Positions 28,062 through 36,704 of a DNA stretch of 64,000 bases are shown here, in pieces. This DNA is from Marivirga arenosa (GTDB lineage: Bacteria; Bacteroidota; Bacteroidia; Cytophagales; Cyclobacteriaceae). Numbering within the stretch: position 1 is the stretch's first letter; the number at the start of each line of letters is the position of its first letter. The notes under the pieces were generated by a model, which was not told where the DNA came from, ran no database searches, and worked only from the letters and a program-made list of their open reading frames with translations. A program made the position numbers and the translations under genes. The stretch covers positions 2,258,001-2,322,000 of the forward strand of contig NZ_CP129968.2 in assembly GCF_030503875.2 (NCBI RefSeq), written 5' to 3'.

Positions 28062-28823
28062 ATGATTTTGAGAGGATTAACTTTTTTATTGATAGTAACA
28101 TTGACAAGTTTCAGTGCCAAGGCACAGTTTGACTTAACTCTGGAATCAGGCGCTGCTTTTAATGGTTATAATGATGTGCGTTATGCAAATGCGGAAGGCA
28201 ATAAAGGAGATCTATTTTCACTTACTGATGATTTTGAGGTGAATCAACCCGTCATTTATGCTAGGATAGAGGCTAATTTCAGGTTTTTGGATCGTAATAT
28301 CATAGAATTAACTGCCGCACCTTTGGCGTTTGATTACACAAAAACAAGTACTGAGAATATCGTATTCGGTGCTCATACTTACGGACTAAGTAATGATGAA
28401 GTCTCAGGGTGTTATGAATTCAATACCTATAGAGCCAGTTATCGCTATCAATTTATAGATTCTGATCAATGGTATTTATCGGCTGGAGCTACCGTATTAA
28501 TTCGGGATGCTCGAATTGCATTGTCAGAAAGTAATCTAGAGGATGAAACCACAGACTTAGGCGTAGTACCGCTGCTTAGTTTTAATTTAAAACACTATAC
28601 CTCAGACAATTTCCATCTATTGTTAAAAGGTGATGCTTTAGTAGGAACTGTTGGCCGAGCTGAAGATATATTGATTGGTGGCGAGTATCAATTCGGTGAT
28701 TCAAATCTAAGCGCTCGTGCAGGCTATAGAATTATTGAAGGCGGTGCTGACATCGCACAAGTCTATAATTTCTCCTTAATTCATTTTGCTTCGGTAGGCT
28801 TGCAGTATAGTTTTCTTAGATAG
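28062..28823 (+). CDS. Predicted outer membrane beta-barrel protein
   Basis: The 253-aa protein has a signal peptide (about 1-21, ending AKAQ) and alternating amphipathic strands with aromatic residues (ASYRYQF, LLSFNLKHY, ARAGYRI), ending in an aromatic-rich strand (FASVGLQYSFLR), consistent with a small barrel. No specific family is evident. Confidence 0.65.
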   Translation: MILRGLTFLLIVTLTSFSAKAQFDLTLESGAAFNGYNDVRYANAEGNKGDLFSLTDDFEVNQPVIYARIEANFRFLDRNIIELTAAPLAFDYTKTSTENIVFGAHTYGLSNDEVSGCYEFNTYRASYRYQFIDSDQWYLSAGATVLIRDARIALSESNLEDETTDLGVVPLLSFNLKHYTSDNFHLLLKGDALVGTVGRAEDILIGGEYQFGDSNLSARAGYRIIEGGADIAQVYNFSLIHFASVGLQYSFLR

Positions 28824-28861
28824 GGCATTACAATTAAAAGTCTTAGGTTTTAGGGCTATTA

Positions 28862-29311
28862 TTATGCTTCATTACAAAGCGCATCAAGCGCATACATCAA
28901 TCTGTTTTGAGCTCCTAATTGCGAGCCGAAAATGGAGCGATACAAATTCCCATCAGCTGTAATTAAAAGCCATTGCGGGGTACCTTCAGCATTAAACTGA
29001 TCGTACACTTTGTGTTCCTGATCAAGATAAATAGGGAAGGGTAATTCCCCGCTGGTGAATATGCTCTTTATATCTTCCTCTGTAACAGGGAGTTTGTTGA
29101 AAATAGAGTGAATGCCAATTACTTGAAGATTGTCATATTCCTGCTGATATTCATAGGCTAGAGGAATTGCACGACCCGTACATCCCAAACATTGGTTATT
29201 ATAAATGATGATTAAAAGCTGTTTTCCCGCATACTTATCCATCAAGTTAAGCTCCTGATTATCAAAATCTTGTACTCTTATAGAGGGAATAGGGGCGATT
29301 GCTGTTTCCAT
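28862..29311 (-). CDS. Thioredoxin-fold (redoxin/TlpA-like) protein
   Basis: The 149-aa protein has a CLGC active site (CxxC) after a LLIIIYNNQ strand, and the TPQWLLITADG cis-proline segment of the thioredoxin fold. It lacks a signal peptide, so it is predicted to be cytoplasmic. It could be a peroxiredoxin-like or general thiol oxidoreductase; the CxxC favours the latter. Confidence 0.8.
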   Translation of the reverse strand: METAIAPIPSIRVQDFDNQELNLMDKYAGKQLLIIIYNNQCLGCTGRAIPLAYEYQQEYDNLQVIGIHSIFNKLPVTEEDIKSIFTSGELPFPIYLDQEHKVYDQFNAEGTPQWLLITADGNLYRSIFGSQLGAQNRLMYALDALCNEA

Positions 29312-30033
29312 GCCTGATATTTGTATTGAGATGCAAATTTAGCTATTTCAGAATACACAAACTCAATATTGCTAGCATTTAGTTCAGGCTTGCAATATTT
29401 TCTAATATGGCAGATTCGATGAGCCTGTAAAAAATCTGTGCTTCAAATATTATGTTAAGTTAAATGGATTTATGAAAATCTCTTATGTAAGTGGAATTGG
29501 TTTGATTGTGAGCTGTATTCTATAATGAAAACAAAACTGATCGTTTATAAATGAATTGTAGAGCCTTTAAAAATTAGACCTATTATAATGCGCTATTTTC
29601 TTATAGAGATTTTAAACTCCACATCTGTACTATGTATCGCAAAATAGAGCGCTGAGTTTAGATGATTTATGAAGGAATAAATTTATAGCCGAAATAGAGT
29701 GGCTAAAATATAGCGGACTTTACCATTGGCCATACATTCAAAAATAAAGCAGCAGAAATTAAATGTTTATAGATCCATTGGTTTTACTTGAAGATTCTAA
29801 GGTGACTAGCGCTTCGCTAGAGGTAATCCTTATTCGGAAAATGATAAGATAGGTCGGAATTAAAAAACATAACTTAACATAATATAAATTATATAACCTT
29901 TGTCTATAACAAAAGGATGCGATGTGTATATTTAGATTTTGATGCTTTAATAAAATATGGACCAGTGCATTAAAAAAACAAGAAACTATCAGTTTAGTGC
30001 AGTAAAAAAAGCATTTATTGAATAACAGAGAAT
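29312..30033. other. Gene-poor stretch at the left edge of the accessory region
   Basis: No convincing coding frame on either strand over about 720 bases. It contains a pair of 16-base inverted repeats, a small perfect hairpin CTAGCGCTTCGCTAG at 29806-29820, and otherwise AT-rich sequence with scattered stops. Confidence 0.6.
29447..29885. repeat. Segment bounded by 16-bp perfect inverted repeats
   Basis: ATATTATGTTAAGTTA at 29447-29462 is exactly inverted at 29870-29885. The first 15 bases also occur at 27943-27957. The enclosed 407 bases have no gene. It could be a small non-autonomous insertion (MITE-like) or a cassette remnant; no target duplication was found. Confidence 0.5.
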
Positions 30034-30228
30034 TTATTGTGAATCTTGATCCTTCCTATACTTAATATAAGCCCTAGTAGATTCGCTAAAAAAAATTAAA
30101 ATAGCTGAAAGCCTCAACCCGTACACAAATCCTTGGGAAACTTCATTTTCAATTTCAAACGAACTTACAAAAACAAAAAATAGAAATACATTTCCTATAA
30201 GAGATGCCAGTTTACCAAGAGTTTCCAT
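30034..30228 (-). CDS. Possible small two-helix membrane protein
   Basis: The 64-aa frame codes for two hydrophobic stretches (about 10-23 and 36-49) separated by FEIENEVSQG and a charged end. An AGGAAA lies about 14 bases before the ATG, a weak ribosome-binding site. No family is recognised, so it may be spurious. Confidence 0.4.
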   Translation of the reverse strand: METLGKLASLIGNVFLFFVFVSSFEIENEVSQGFVYGLRLSAILIFFSESTRAYIKYRKDQDSQ

Positions 30229-30468
30229 TTATAGCTTAATTTCCTAAAAATTTAAACAATTTCTTCCAACTAGAGAAATTGTAGGAAGTAATAATATGAA
30301 TTGATACGATATGATATGAAACTATACATTTAAATTAAATAGTCCATTGAAGTATAAATCATTTTATACTCAGGACAGAGAAAATTTTTATTCTTTATCC
30401 CTGATTGCTCAGGATATTATTCCTCAATCTATTAATTTTCGACTGCGCTATAATAAGGACATCTAAAC

Positions 30469-31002
30469 ATGAGACGTAAAATTCCGGAATCTACACTGCC
30501 TAAATTGAATCGATCGCAAATGATTACTGCTGAAGGATTACAAAAGTTGCGGGATGAGTTGGATCATTTGTGGAAAGTTGAACGTCCAGAGACTACGGCC
30601 AAGGTTTCATGGGCCGCCAGTTTAGGCGACCGATCAGAAAATGCGGATTATCATTATAATAAAAAACGCTTACGTGAAATTGATAGCCGTGTTCGTTATC
30701 TGCGCAAATGCATTGATAACTTTAAAGTCATTCATTATCACCCTTCTCAGGAAGGCAAAGTAATGTTTGGCGCCTGGGTGGAAGTTGAGAATATGGATAG
30801 AGGACTAAAAAGACGATTCCGTATTGTGGGATATGAAGAGATTATTGGTAATAAAGATTATATTTCGATGGACTCTCCTCTTGCAAAAGCGCTTTTAAAC
30901 AAAACTGAAGGCGATGAAGTCGTGGTTAAAACGCCTGCCGGTGAATTTAAATGGCAAATACTTAAGATTGACTACGAACAAACTGATACTGCTGATTCCT
31001 AA
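30469..31002 (+). CDS. greB: Transcription elongation factor GreB
   Basis: The 177-aa protein has the N-terminal coiled coil with the intact acidic tip GDRSENADYHYNKKRLREID, followed by FGAWVEVEN, RFRIVGYEEI and DYISMDSPLAKALL of the C-terminal domain. It would enter the RNA polymerase secondary channel and stimulate cleavage of backtracked transcripts. From memory the sequence is strikingly close to E. coli GreB. Twelve of its 15 Arg codons are CGN rather than AGA/AGG. It lies at the edge of an accessory region and coexists with a degenerate-tip Gre-like gene, which suggests lateral acquisition. Confidence 0.93.
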   Translation: MRRKIPESTLPKLNRSQMITAEGLQKLRDELDHLWKVERPETTAKVSWAASLGDRSENADYHYNKKRLREIDSRVRYLRKCIDNFKVIHYHPSQEGKVMFGAWVEVENMDRGLKRRFRIVGYEEIIGNKDYISMDSPLAKALLNKTEGDEVVVKTPAGEFKWQILKIDYEQTDTADS

Positions 31003-31024
31003 ATCATCGGTTTTTTGCTTTCTG

Positions 31025-31558
31025 TCATAGCTTATTTTTAAATTCATCAAATGACAATTCATACAATTTCACTGGATGATCCGCTATGGGTACTTCAATA
31101 TTTCCCACATGACTAAAGCCGACTTTTTCTAAAACTTTGCTTGAGCCTAGGTTATCTAAATTCGTGATTGCACAGACTTTACTGAGCCCATAAGTGCTAA
31201 AGGCTAATTCTACCATTTTTTGACCTGCTGCAGTAGCATAGCCCATCCCCTCATAGCGTTCTAAAATGGCGTATCCAATATCAACCCCATTTATTCCTTC
31301 TCTATCATGTATACTACAAGTTCCAATCTCCGCTTTTGTTTCACTATCCATAATGATATGGTTGACAAAAAAGCCTTTTTGATTTAAATCAGGATGCATT
31401 TTGGCTAGTATATACTGCCTGGCATCCGCTTCGGATTTAATCCCCCTATCCCCGATTTTGGCCAGAAATTTAGCGCTGGTCATCAGTTCAAATAATAAGG
31501 GCGCATCTTCTGGTGCTACGGGTCTTATAGTAATTGCTTTTAAGGCTTTGATATTCAC
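31025..31558 (-). CDS. GNAT family N-acetyltransferase (RimJ/RimL-like)
   Basis: The 177-aa protein has the RimJ/RimL pattern: IRPVAPEDAPLLFELM at the N-terminus, GVDIGYAILERYEGMGYATAAG (acetyl-CoA loop) and NLDNLGSSKVLEKVGF near residue 137. Members acetylate protein N-termini or small amines; the substrate is unknown. It is convergent with greB. Confidence 0.88.
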   Translation of the reverse strand: MNIKALKAITIRPVAPEDAPLLFELMTSAKFLAKIGDRGIKSEADARQYILAKMHPDLNQKGFFVNHIIMDSETKAEIGTCSIHDREGINGVDIGYAILERYEGMGYATAAGQKMVELAFSTYGLSKVCAITNLDNLGSSKVLEKVGFSHVGNIEVPIADHPVKLYELSFDEFKNKL

Positions 31559-31701
31559 TGGCTACTGGGTTTAAGGAATACTTTATATTTAATAAAAGTA
31601 GTGAAAAAAATTAGCAGAATAATTGAGATGAATTCAGCTATTATATACTTAATGATAATTTTGTGTCATTGCTAAGCTTATCTCTCTCCCATTGCTTTGG
31701 C

Positions 31702-31866
31702 CTAAATTAAATTTTCAGAGCCATATTTAAAAATAGGCACTGCATCTAAATCAGTTAAGAATTCAATCTTCGATTGCTGCTCACTTCTTTTAACAATAAG
31801 TGGATTTTGAGCTAGAGTACTTATGGATTGAAGTAATAAGAAGGATATAAAAATTAATCTGATTTA
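31702..31866 (-). pseudogene. Possible remnant of a secreted-protein gene
   Basis: On the minus strand a frame reads IRLIFISFLLLQSISTLAQN, a typical Bacteroidetes signal peptide, then about 35 further residues before a TAG at 31704-31702. The only ATG (31872) is separated from it by an in-frame TAA. So only the first part of a gene appears to survive, with start lost and end truncated. Confidence 0.35.
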
Positions 31867-31972
31867 GATCATTGTAAATGATTTTCTATCCACAGGATAA
31901 GATTTGACTTAACTTTATCATGCAATTAGTTTACATTACTACTATCATGGCATCAACGAGGGGCAATTCTGG

Positions 31973-32407
31973 TTAACCAATTACATTAGATATTAATTGG
32001 GAGTTCTGTGAAAATTTATGTATTTCGTGATCAGAACTTAATATGGTGTCGCAGTCATATGTAATAGCTGAAGCAACAATCATACGATCATGTTCTTTGA
32101 TTGTATTTTCATCCTCTAAAGCAATATAGTTCATCAATATTTCCTTATCTAATTCAACTATTCTGCAATTATCCTCTTCATAAAGTTGCTTTATTAATGT
32201 TTGGAAAGAAGTTAAACTGCTTTGATCGTATTCCAAGTTATGCCATATTTCTATGATTGAGATTGAACAAACAAACAATATATGTGATCCAGAATTAAGA
32301 CCTTCAGTAATAATCCGCTTTGATTCACTCTTTAGATTATAGTTTTTATTCTTAATTTTTATACCCCAATAACGGATTAAGGCATTAGTGTCAATCATTA
32401 CTCTCAT
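31973..32407 (-). CDS. PIN-domain ribonuclease-like protein
   Basis: The 144-aa protein has PIN acidic residues: D6 (MIDTNAL), E53 (IIEIWHNL), D107 (EHDRMIVASA) and D120 or D126 (DTILSSD). PIN domains cleave RNA and are the toxins of VapBC modules or effectors in defence systems. The upstream partner, 3 bases away, is an acidic 129-aa protein with no AbrB/RHH/MetJ-like start, so this is not an ordinary vapBC pair. It is the last gene of a four-gene operon with an AAA+ ATPase. Confidence 0.85.
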   Translation of the reverse strand: MRVMIDTNALIRYWGIKIKNKNYNLKSESKRIITEGLNSGSHILFVCSISIIEIWHNLEYDQSSLTSFQTLIKQLYEEDNCRIVELDKEILMNYIALEDENTIKEHDRMIVASAITYDCDTILSSDHEIHKFSQNSQLISNVIG

Positions 32408-32410
32408 TTG

Positions 32411-32800
32411 TTATATCATTTCTGCTTTGTGGTATGAGTTTGAAAAGAAGGTTAAAATTTCAGAAAGATTTTTATTTTCAATATCAAGGTCTTCATAAGA
32501 CTCTTCAATTAACAGGTAAATGAAATTTTCATCAAATCCCTCTAGACTTCCACATAACTCCCCTCCTACTAGATCGACTGTATCATATAATGTTTCTAGA
32601 TTGAAAACGTTCTCTCTTTTTAAACGAATTGAATCTGCTTTCTCAAATGCAAGATGTAGCGGTAAAATTATTCTTAGATCATCCCAGGTTTGGGCCCTTT
32701 CAAATAGGGCTTTGAAATCTTCATCTGCATTATCTTCTTTAAAATTTAGCAGTTGATCAATAGAAGGTTTTGTAATTGTATAATTTAAGTATTTGTTCAT
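32411..32800 (-). CDS. Acidic hypothetical protein between ATPase and PIN nuclease
   Basis: The 129-aa protein is acidic, helical and unrelated to any family I know (sequence runs such as NFKEDNADEDFKALFERAQTW and LIEESYEDLDIE). It overlaps the ATPase stop by 4 bases and precedes the PIN gene by 3 bases, so it is co-produced with both. Possible roles are inhibitor of the PIN domain or an adaptor to the ATPase. Confidence 0.65.
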   Translation of the reverse strand: MNKYLNYTITKPSIDQLLNFKEDNADEDFKALFERAQTWDDLRIILPLHLAFEKADSIRLKRENVFNLETLYDTVDLVGGELCGSLEGFDENFIYLLIEESYEDLDIENKNLSEILTFFSNSYHKAEMI

Positions 32801-34215
32801 TTAATATTCAATTTAGATTTACCTAAAGCATCCTCCATCGGACTTTTTTCACGATTTAGAAAATTATCAGAAGTTATATTTTCCTGAGGCATTGTCTTTT
32901 TCTTATCAATTAAATTGCTAACAAATGTTTGATCTATTTTTTCCCTATCGCTAGTAGTTAATTCATTCAAAGCTATATGAGCAAATTTTAATATTCTGGC
33001 AGCATTAAATTTCGAGATTTTAGCTATCAAATCAATAGCATCTTCAGTGAAGGGAGATAATACTTCTAAGTCAACTATGTTTTTTTCAATTCTATAGTAG
33101 TTTAAATACACCTCCATTAATGCTCTAATATCTTGTTTTTTGATATCATCAAAGGCAACAACATGAGGTGATTCCATAAGATCATCGGAAGGAAGTGGGC
33201 TTCTGGCATTTAAGCCTGCTTTTTCCCAACCCTCCAACAACAATCGTTGAGTACCAGGATGGATTGTAAGTAATAGAATAAAAAAACCATGTATGGCCCC
33301 TTGGAGGTTACTTTCTAATAAGTTCTGCCTGATTTCATATGCAAATTCGATTCTTTCCGAAGGTTTTTGATAATCTACAATTTTTTCAAATTCATCTAGC
33401 AGTATATAAGAGCCATTAAAATCAGCAGCCAAAAAGATCCTAACCAGTTCATCAAATAATATTCTATTCAATTCCTTCTTCTTCCAGCTATCAGGTTTAT
33501 TTACGGTAGTCTCAAAGACTGTCCTTGATGCTTCGCTGGACATGTATGAAAGCGATGATGCTAATTCATGGTGTACACCGAGATCAATTAGATATTTTTT
33601 TAGTTGTGTATTGAATTTTGAAAAATCTACCTTATTATTTAATAAAAAATTATTGTCTAGTAAGTTTCGAAAATCTGCCTCTGTATTTAAATCATCTAAA
33701 AAACTGGTATCGAAGTCATTTCCGTTCTTAAGTACTTTATATCTCAGTGTAATTAAACAGTCCTCGAAAATATTTTTTTTACAAATCTCTGTAATAATTA
33801 ACTCAGATAATTGCCAAAATTTTGAGGTTTGCCCTGCTTTAGCTTTTATATAGACAGAAAAAGTTTTATTTAAGGAATTACTAGTTGAATCACCAAAATC
33901 TTGATTTATATCTTTATCAATATTAACTAAGAATGCAGATTTACCATTTCCTCTACCGGTAAATGAAGATTCTAGTAAATATCCTATTCTATCGTGGTCA
34001 CCAGTAAGTGGTTTTTTTAAAAAATTTTTATGAAATTTGTCTAATTCATTCTTTCTAATTTCTCTATTGAAAATCTCTCCGTTTCTTTTAGGGTCTTCGG
34101 ATTCTGGTTCAATAAATGGATTATATGGAAATGGATTTTCTTTCAAATTTAATTTGCCAAATCTATCAGCAATCTCCTTTACTTCCGCTTTTGGTTTTCT
34201 TAAAAATTTATTCAT
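32797..34215 (-). CDS. AAA+ (Orc1/Cdc6-like) P-loop ATPase of a candidate defence operon
   Basis: The ATG at 34215 is chosen because it follows the upstream stop by one base; a TTG at 34236 would overlap. The 472-aa product has Walker A GRGNGKSA at 87-94, Walker B YILLDEFE around 270-277, and a C-terminal lid with ISKFNAARILKFAHIAL resembling the sensor-2 region of Orc1/Cdc6/TniB-type ATPases. A 100-residue insert separates the two Walker motifs. It probably couples ATP binding to sensing or gating in the four-gene module. It is not closely recognisable as BrxC, BrxD or a KAP ATPase. Confidence 0.75.
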   Translation of the reverse strand: MNKFLRKPKAEVKEIADRFGKLNLKENPFPYNPFIEPESEDPKRNGEIFNREIRKNELDKFHKNFLKKPLTGDHDRIGYLLESSFTGRGNGKSAFLVNIDKDINQDFGDSTSNSLNKTFSVYIKAKAGQTSKFWQLSELIITEICKKNIFEDCLITLRYKVLKNGNDFDTSFLDDLNTEADFRNLLDNNFLLNNKVDFSKFNTQLKKYLIDLGVHHELASSLSYMSSEASRTVFETTVNKPDSWKKKELNRILFDELVRIFLAADFNGSYILLDEFEKIVDYQKPSERIEFAYEIRQNLLESNLQGAIHGFFILLLTIHPGTQRLLLEGWEKAGLNARSPLPSDDLMESPHVVAFDDIKKQDIRALMEVYLNYYRIEKNIVDLEVLSPFTEDAIDLIAKISKFNAARILKFAHIALNELTTSDREKIDQTFVSNLIDKKKTMPQENITSDNFLNREKSPMEDALGKSKLNIK

Positions 34216-34216
34216 T

Positions 34217-35461
34217 TTAACGTATTTTAATACCAATAATATTTTTTGGAATATTATTTATTAATATCGGATATCTTTTTGATGTAACAAAAGTCCTTTC
34301 TTCTGGAGCTCTGTCAACTTCTAAAGATATTTTAAAGTTTTTGATTTGTTCGCTAATTGATTCTTCGTAAGCAATTCCAAGGAACTTAGTAAAATCTAAT
34401 TCAGATAATTGGAGCTTAAAGCAAACAATATCTCTTAGATCTTGTACAGATATGAAAAAATTGTTTTTTATTTTTCTCAATTCCACATAATTTTCCCATA
34501 ATGTTTGCACAAAGTTATCTTTAATATTATTCCATTTAGGTTCAAGTCTTATTAAATACTCTTTATTCAAGGTATTTGCCATCACTCTTAATTCTTTTTG
34601 GTTTTCTATATTAGCAGGAATAACTTTAGCTAATGGATATATTACCATACAATTAATTTCAGGAAAGAACTCTGAAAAATTAAGGAGTTTTAATTCCTTT
34701 GCTCTTCTAATCCAGATATCAAATGAAGTTCTTTCGAAAGTTTCGCCAAAAAATAAATTTATAAAGTAGCTGTAAGTTATACTCTTAACTTCCCGAGTAA
34801 CATTAATATTTGATGTTCTACCATTCATCTTGTCGAGAAAAACTTGCAGTCCATTAAGCAACTTATAATAGATCTCATTATGATTTATTTCAATGTTCAT
34901 GTACTTTTTAACATCATTAAATGCACACCTTGAAAAATCTCTGCAATACTTTTCAAGTGACGAATTATCATACAACTGCCTAACAGTATATCCTAAGTAC
35001 GATGGTGAGTATTTTGGGAAAACTACTAATCCATGATCTGAATTTGCTTGATATAAAAACTTAATAATTTGAGATATTCTACCAAAATGAGTTTCAAATT
35101 TTTGACAAATAACCACGTCTGCCTTATCCTGATCATTTTGAAATAGGTACAAAAGTCTCTCTCCAGTTTCGCTTAAAACGAAATTTTCATTTACTACTTT
35201 TATAAACTCAAATTGTATCGACTCCTTTATTACACTATTAAGTGCGTATTCAGAATTAAATTTTTCTTTACTTTCAATTGAACGGGCAATTTTGCTGAGT
35301 TCAGATTTTTTTGTTGCAGCATATTCGTAAATTTCTGAATATGAATTTCTACCCTCTTTTACGATATATAATAAAAAGTAATAAAAGTCGAGATGATAAA
35401 ATCGTCTAACGCTTTTCAGGGTTAAATTTTCACGAAACAATGTAAATTCTTTTTTACTCAT
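34217..35461 (-). CDS. Unknown 414-aa protein, first gene of the candidate defence operon
   Basis: No family is recognised. The N-terminal 120 residues (FYHLDFYYFLLYIVKEG, ELSKIARSIESKE, FVLSETGERLLYLF) resemble winged-helix repeats, suggesting nucleic-acid or protein interaction. The middle is helical, and the end (about 350-414; LRDIVCFKLQLSELDF) again looks like a small winged helix. It is followed immediately by the ATPase gene. A DNA- or RNA-sensing partner of the ATPase is a reasonable guess. No signal peptide. Confidence 0.65.
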   Translation of the reverse strand: MSKKEFTLFRENLTLKSVRRFYHLDFYYFLLYIVKEGRNSYSEIYEYAATKKSELSKIARSIESKEKFNSEYALNSVIKESIQFEFIKVVNENFVLSETGERLLYLFQNDQDKADVVICQKFETHFGRISQIIKFLYQANSDHGLVVFPKYSPSYLGYTVRQLYDNSSLEKYCRDFSRCAFNDVKKYMNIEINHNEIYYKLLNGLQVFLDKMNGRTSNINVTREVKSITYSYFINLFFGETFERTSFDIWIRRAKELKLLNFSEFFPEINCMVIYPLAKVIPANIENQKELRVMANTLNKEYLIRLEPKWNNIKDNFVQTLWENYVELRKIKNNFFISVQDLRDIVCFKLQLSELDFTKFLGIAYEESISEQIKNFKISLEVDRAPEERTFVTSKRYPILINNIPKNIIGIKIR

Positions 35462-35720
35462 TTTTAATATTCAACATCTATTACTTATTATGATGAAATT
35501 AATGATTTATATTAAGAAATTTCAATTCTAATTGGAGATAAATATCTTGAGTTGGGGTATGTTTGACAGGCATATCTTTGTAGGTATTTAGTTAAAATTA
35601 ATTTAATACTTCTAATCTAGTACTTTTAGATTATATATAAAAGCTCCCTTAGACCAATCAACTAAATTCTTAGATGAAAAATAGGACGATCTCCCCTATT
35701 CCGGCATTTATTTTTTAATC

Positions 35721-35902
35721 CACGCATAAAAAATTCTAACATAATTTCACGCATACATGCACATTAAATTAGAAGCACGCATATAATCTTGCTGTGATGA
35801 GAAACTTATGCGCACTTTAAAAATTTGATTCACGCATAATTTATTTTTTAAAATTAATATACGCATAATTTAATTTTGTAAAACACAAAAAAGCCATGCG
35901 TA
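35721..35902. promoter_or_regulatory. Array of seven ACGCATA motifs at 25-34 bp spacing
   Basis: Direct ACGCATA copies lie at 35722, 35749, 35777, 35832 and 35861, with inverted copies at 35807 (TATGCG) and 35895 (CATGCGTA). Spacing is close to 28 bases. The array occupies the gap between the start of the defence-like operon and the divergent XRE regulator, where operators would be expected. An iteron-like role is an alternative. Confidence 0.6.
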
Positions 35903-35969
35903 AATATGGTTTTTGGCACAATGCTTGAATATTCTATTAGCATATGTTCAACTCTAAATTTAATGCTTT

Positions 35970-36194
35970 ATGAAAACTAAAGAAATTAGTGCCAGGGTAT
36001 TTCGATTCGTTCGAAAATACCACAAAATCAGCCAGCAACAACTGGCAATCAAACTCAATGTAAATCAGTCTACCATCTCCAAAGTAGAGCACGGAATTCA
36101 TCTCCCCTCTGCCCAACTCTTGAAGCGCCTTGAGCAATTCATGAATAGCAGTATGCGAGAACTGGTAAGGCTATCCCGATTTGAATTAGCGTAG
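35970..36194 (+). CDS. XRE-family helix-turn-helix regulator
   Basis: The 74-aa protein is a single HTH_3 domain (KISQQQLAIKLNVNQSTISKVEHG, about residues 19-42) with no other domain. It lies divergently to the ATPase/PIN operon across the ACGCATA array, 68 bases from the last motif, and is therefore a candidate controller of that operon and of itself. An early start close to an AT-rich leader is acceptable. Confidence 0.85.
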   Translation: MKTKEISARVFRFVRKYHKISQQQLAIKLNVNQSTISKVEHGIHLPSAQLLKRLEQFMNSSMRELVRLSRFELA

Positions 36195-36223
36195 TATGTT
36201 CAACCCTTTAAATATAAATAAAA

Positions 36224-36637
36224 ATGAAAACCCTAGATCAAATGACAAACGAACAGTTGACTTATCTGAAGCAGAAATGGTCAGCAGAATCAAAAGAGTT
36301 AGACAGAGATATTGTACGTTCAAGCGTGCGATTGACCAATAGGCTGTCTAGGCAGGAAATGGATCAAAGTGAAATCGATGCCTTGAAAGAGGATTTAGCA
36401 AAAGCTGAAAGCTTGTTGGAGCACTTAAATAGTACCAATGCGCCTCAAGAGATGATTGACAATCAGCAAGCTTTGTTGGATAAAATCAGCATGGAAGTAG
36501 AGACGGAATCGAAAGGTAGAAATGTGTTAACCCCAGAGGAAGCCTATCTTCAGCAAGCCAGTATCGATGAACTTAAATTGCAAAAGCAATACAGAGAAGA
36601 TAAAATTACGGAAATTGAAAGTCTTCTAACCGCATAG
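36224..36637 (+). CDS. Coiled-coil hypothetical protein
   Basis: The 137-aa product is almost entirely charged helix with heptad-like spacing (about 20-70 and 100-137) and no signal peptide. It starts 29 bases after the XRE gene and ends at a strong terminator, so the two genes probably form one transcript. No known family. Confidence 0.65.
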   Translation: MKTLDQMTNEQLTYLKQKWSAESKELDRDIVRSSVRLTNRLSRQEMDQSEIDALKEDLAKAESLLEHLNSTNAPQEMIDNQQALLDKISMEVETESKGRNVLTPEEAYLQQASIDELKLQKQYREDKITEIESLLTA

Positions 36638-36659
36638 CATATGATCGTTTCATCGCCCT

Positions 36660-36696
36660 AAGCCCTTTGAGCAATTTTGTTCAAGGGGCTTTTTTG
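36660..36696 (+). terminator. Rho-independent terminator of the XRE/coiled-coil operon
   Basis: A stem formed by AGCCCTTTGA and TCAAGGGGCT (one mismatch pair) with a 10-base loop is followed by seven T. It separates the operon from the repeat unit to the right. Confidence 0.85.
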
Positions 36697-36704
36697 TGGG
36701 TGAG

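Noticed and set aside
31973-32800. PIN gene and upstream gene as a standard VapBC toxin-antitoxin pair
   Set aside because: The upstream protein lacks any DNA-binding antitoxin motif and is overlapped with the ATPase gene, so the four genes form one unit.
35721-35902. ACGCATA series as a short CRISPR or plasmid origin
   Set aside because: Motifs are 7 bases and occur in both orientations, and no replication gene is present; a regulator site is simpler.
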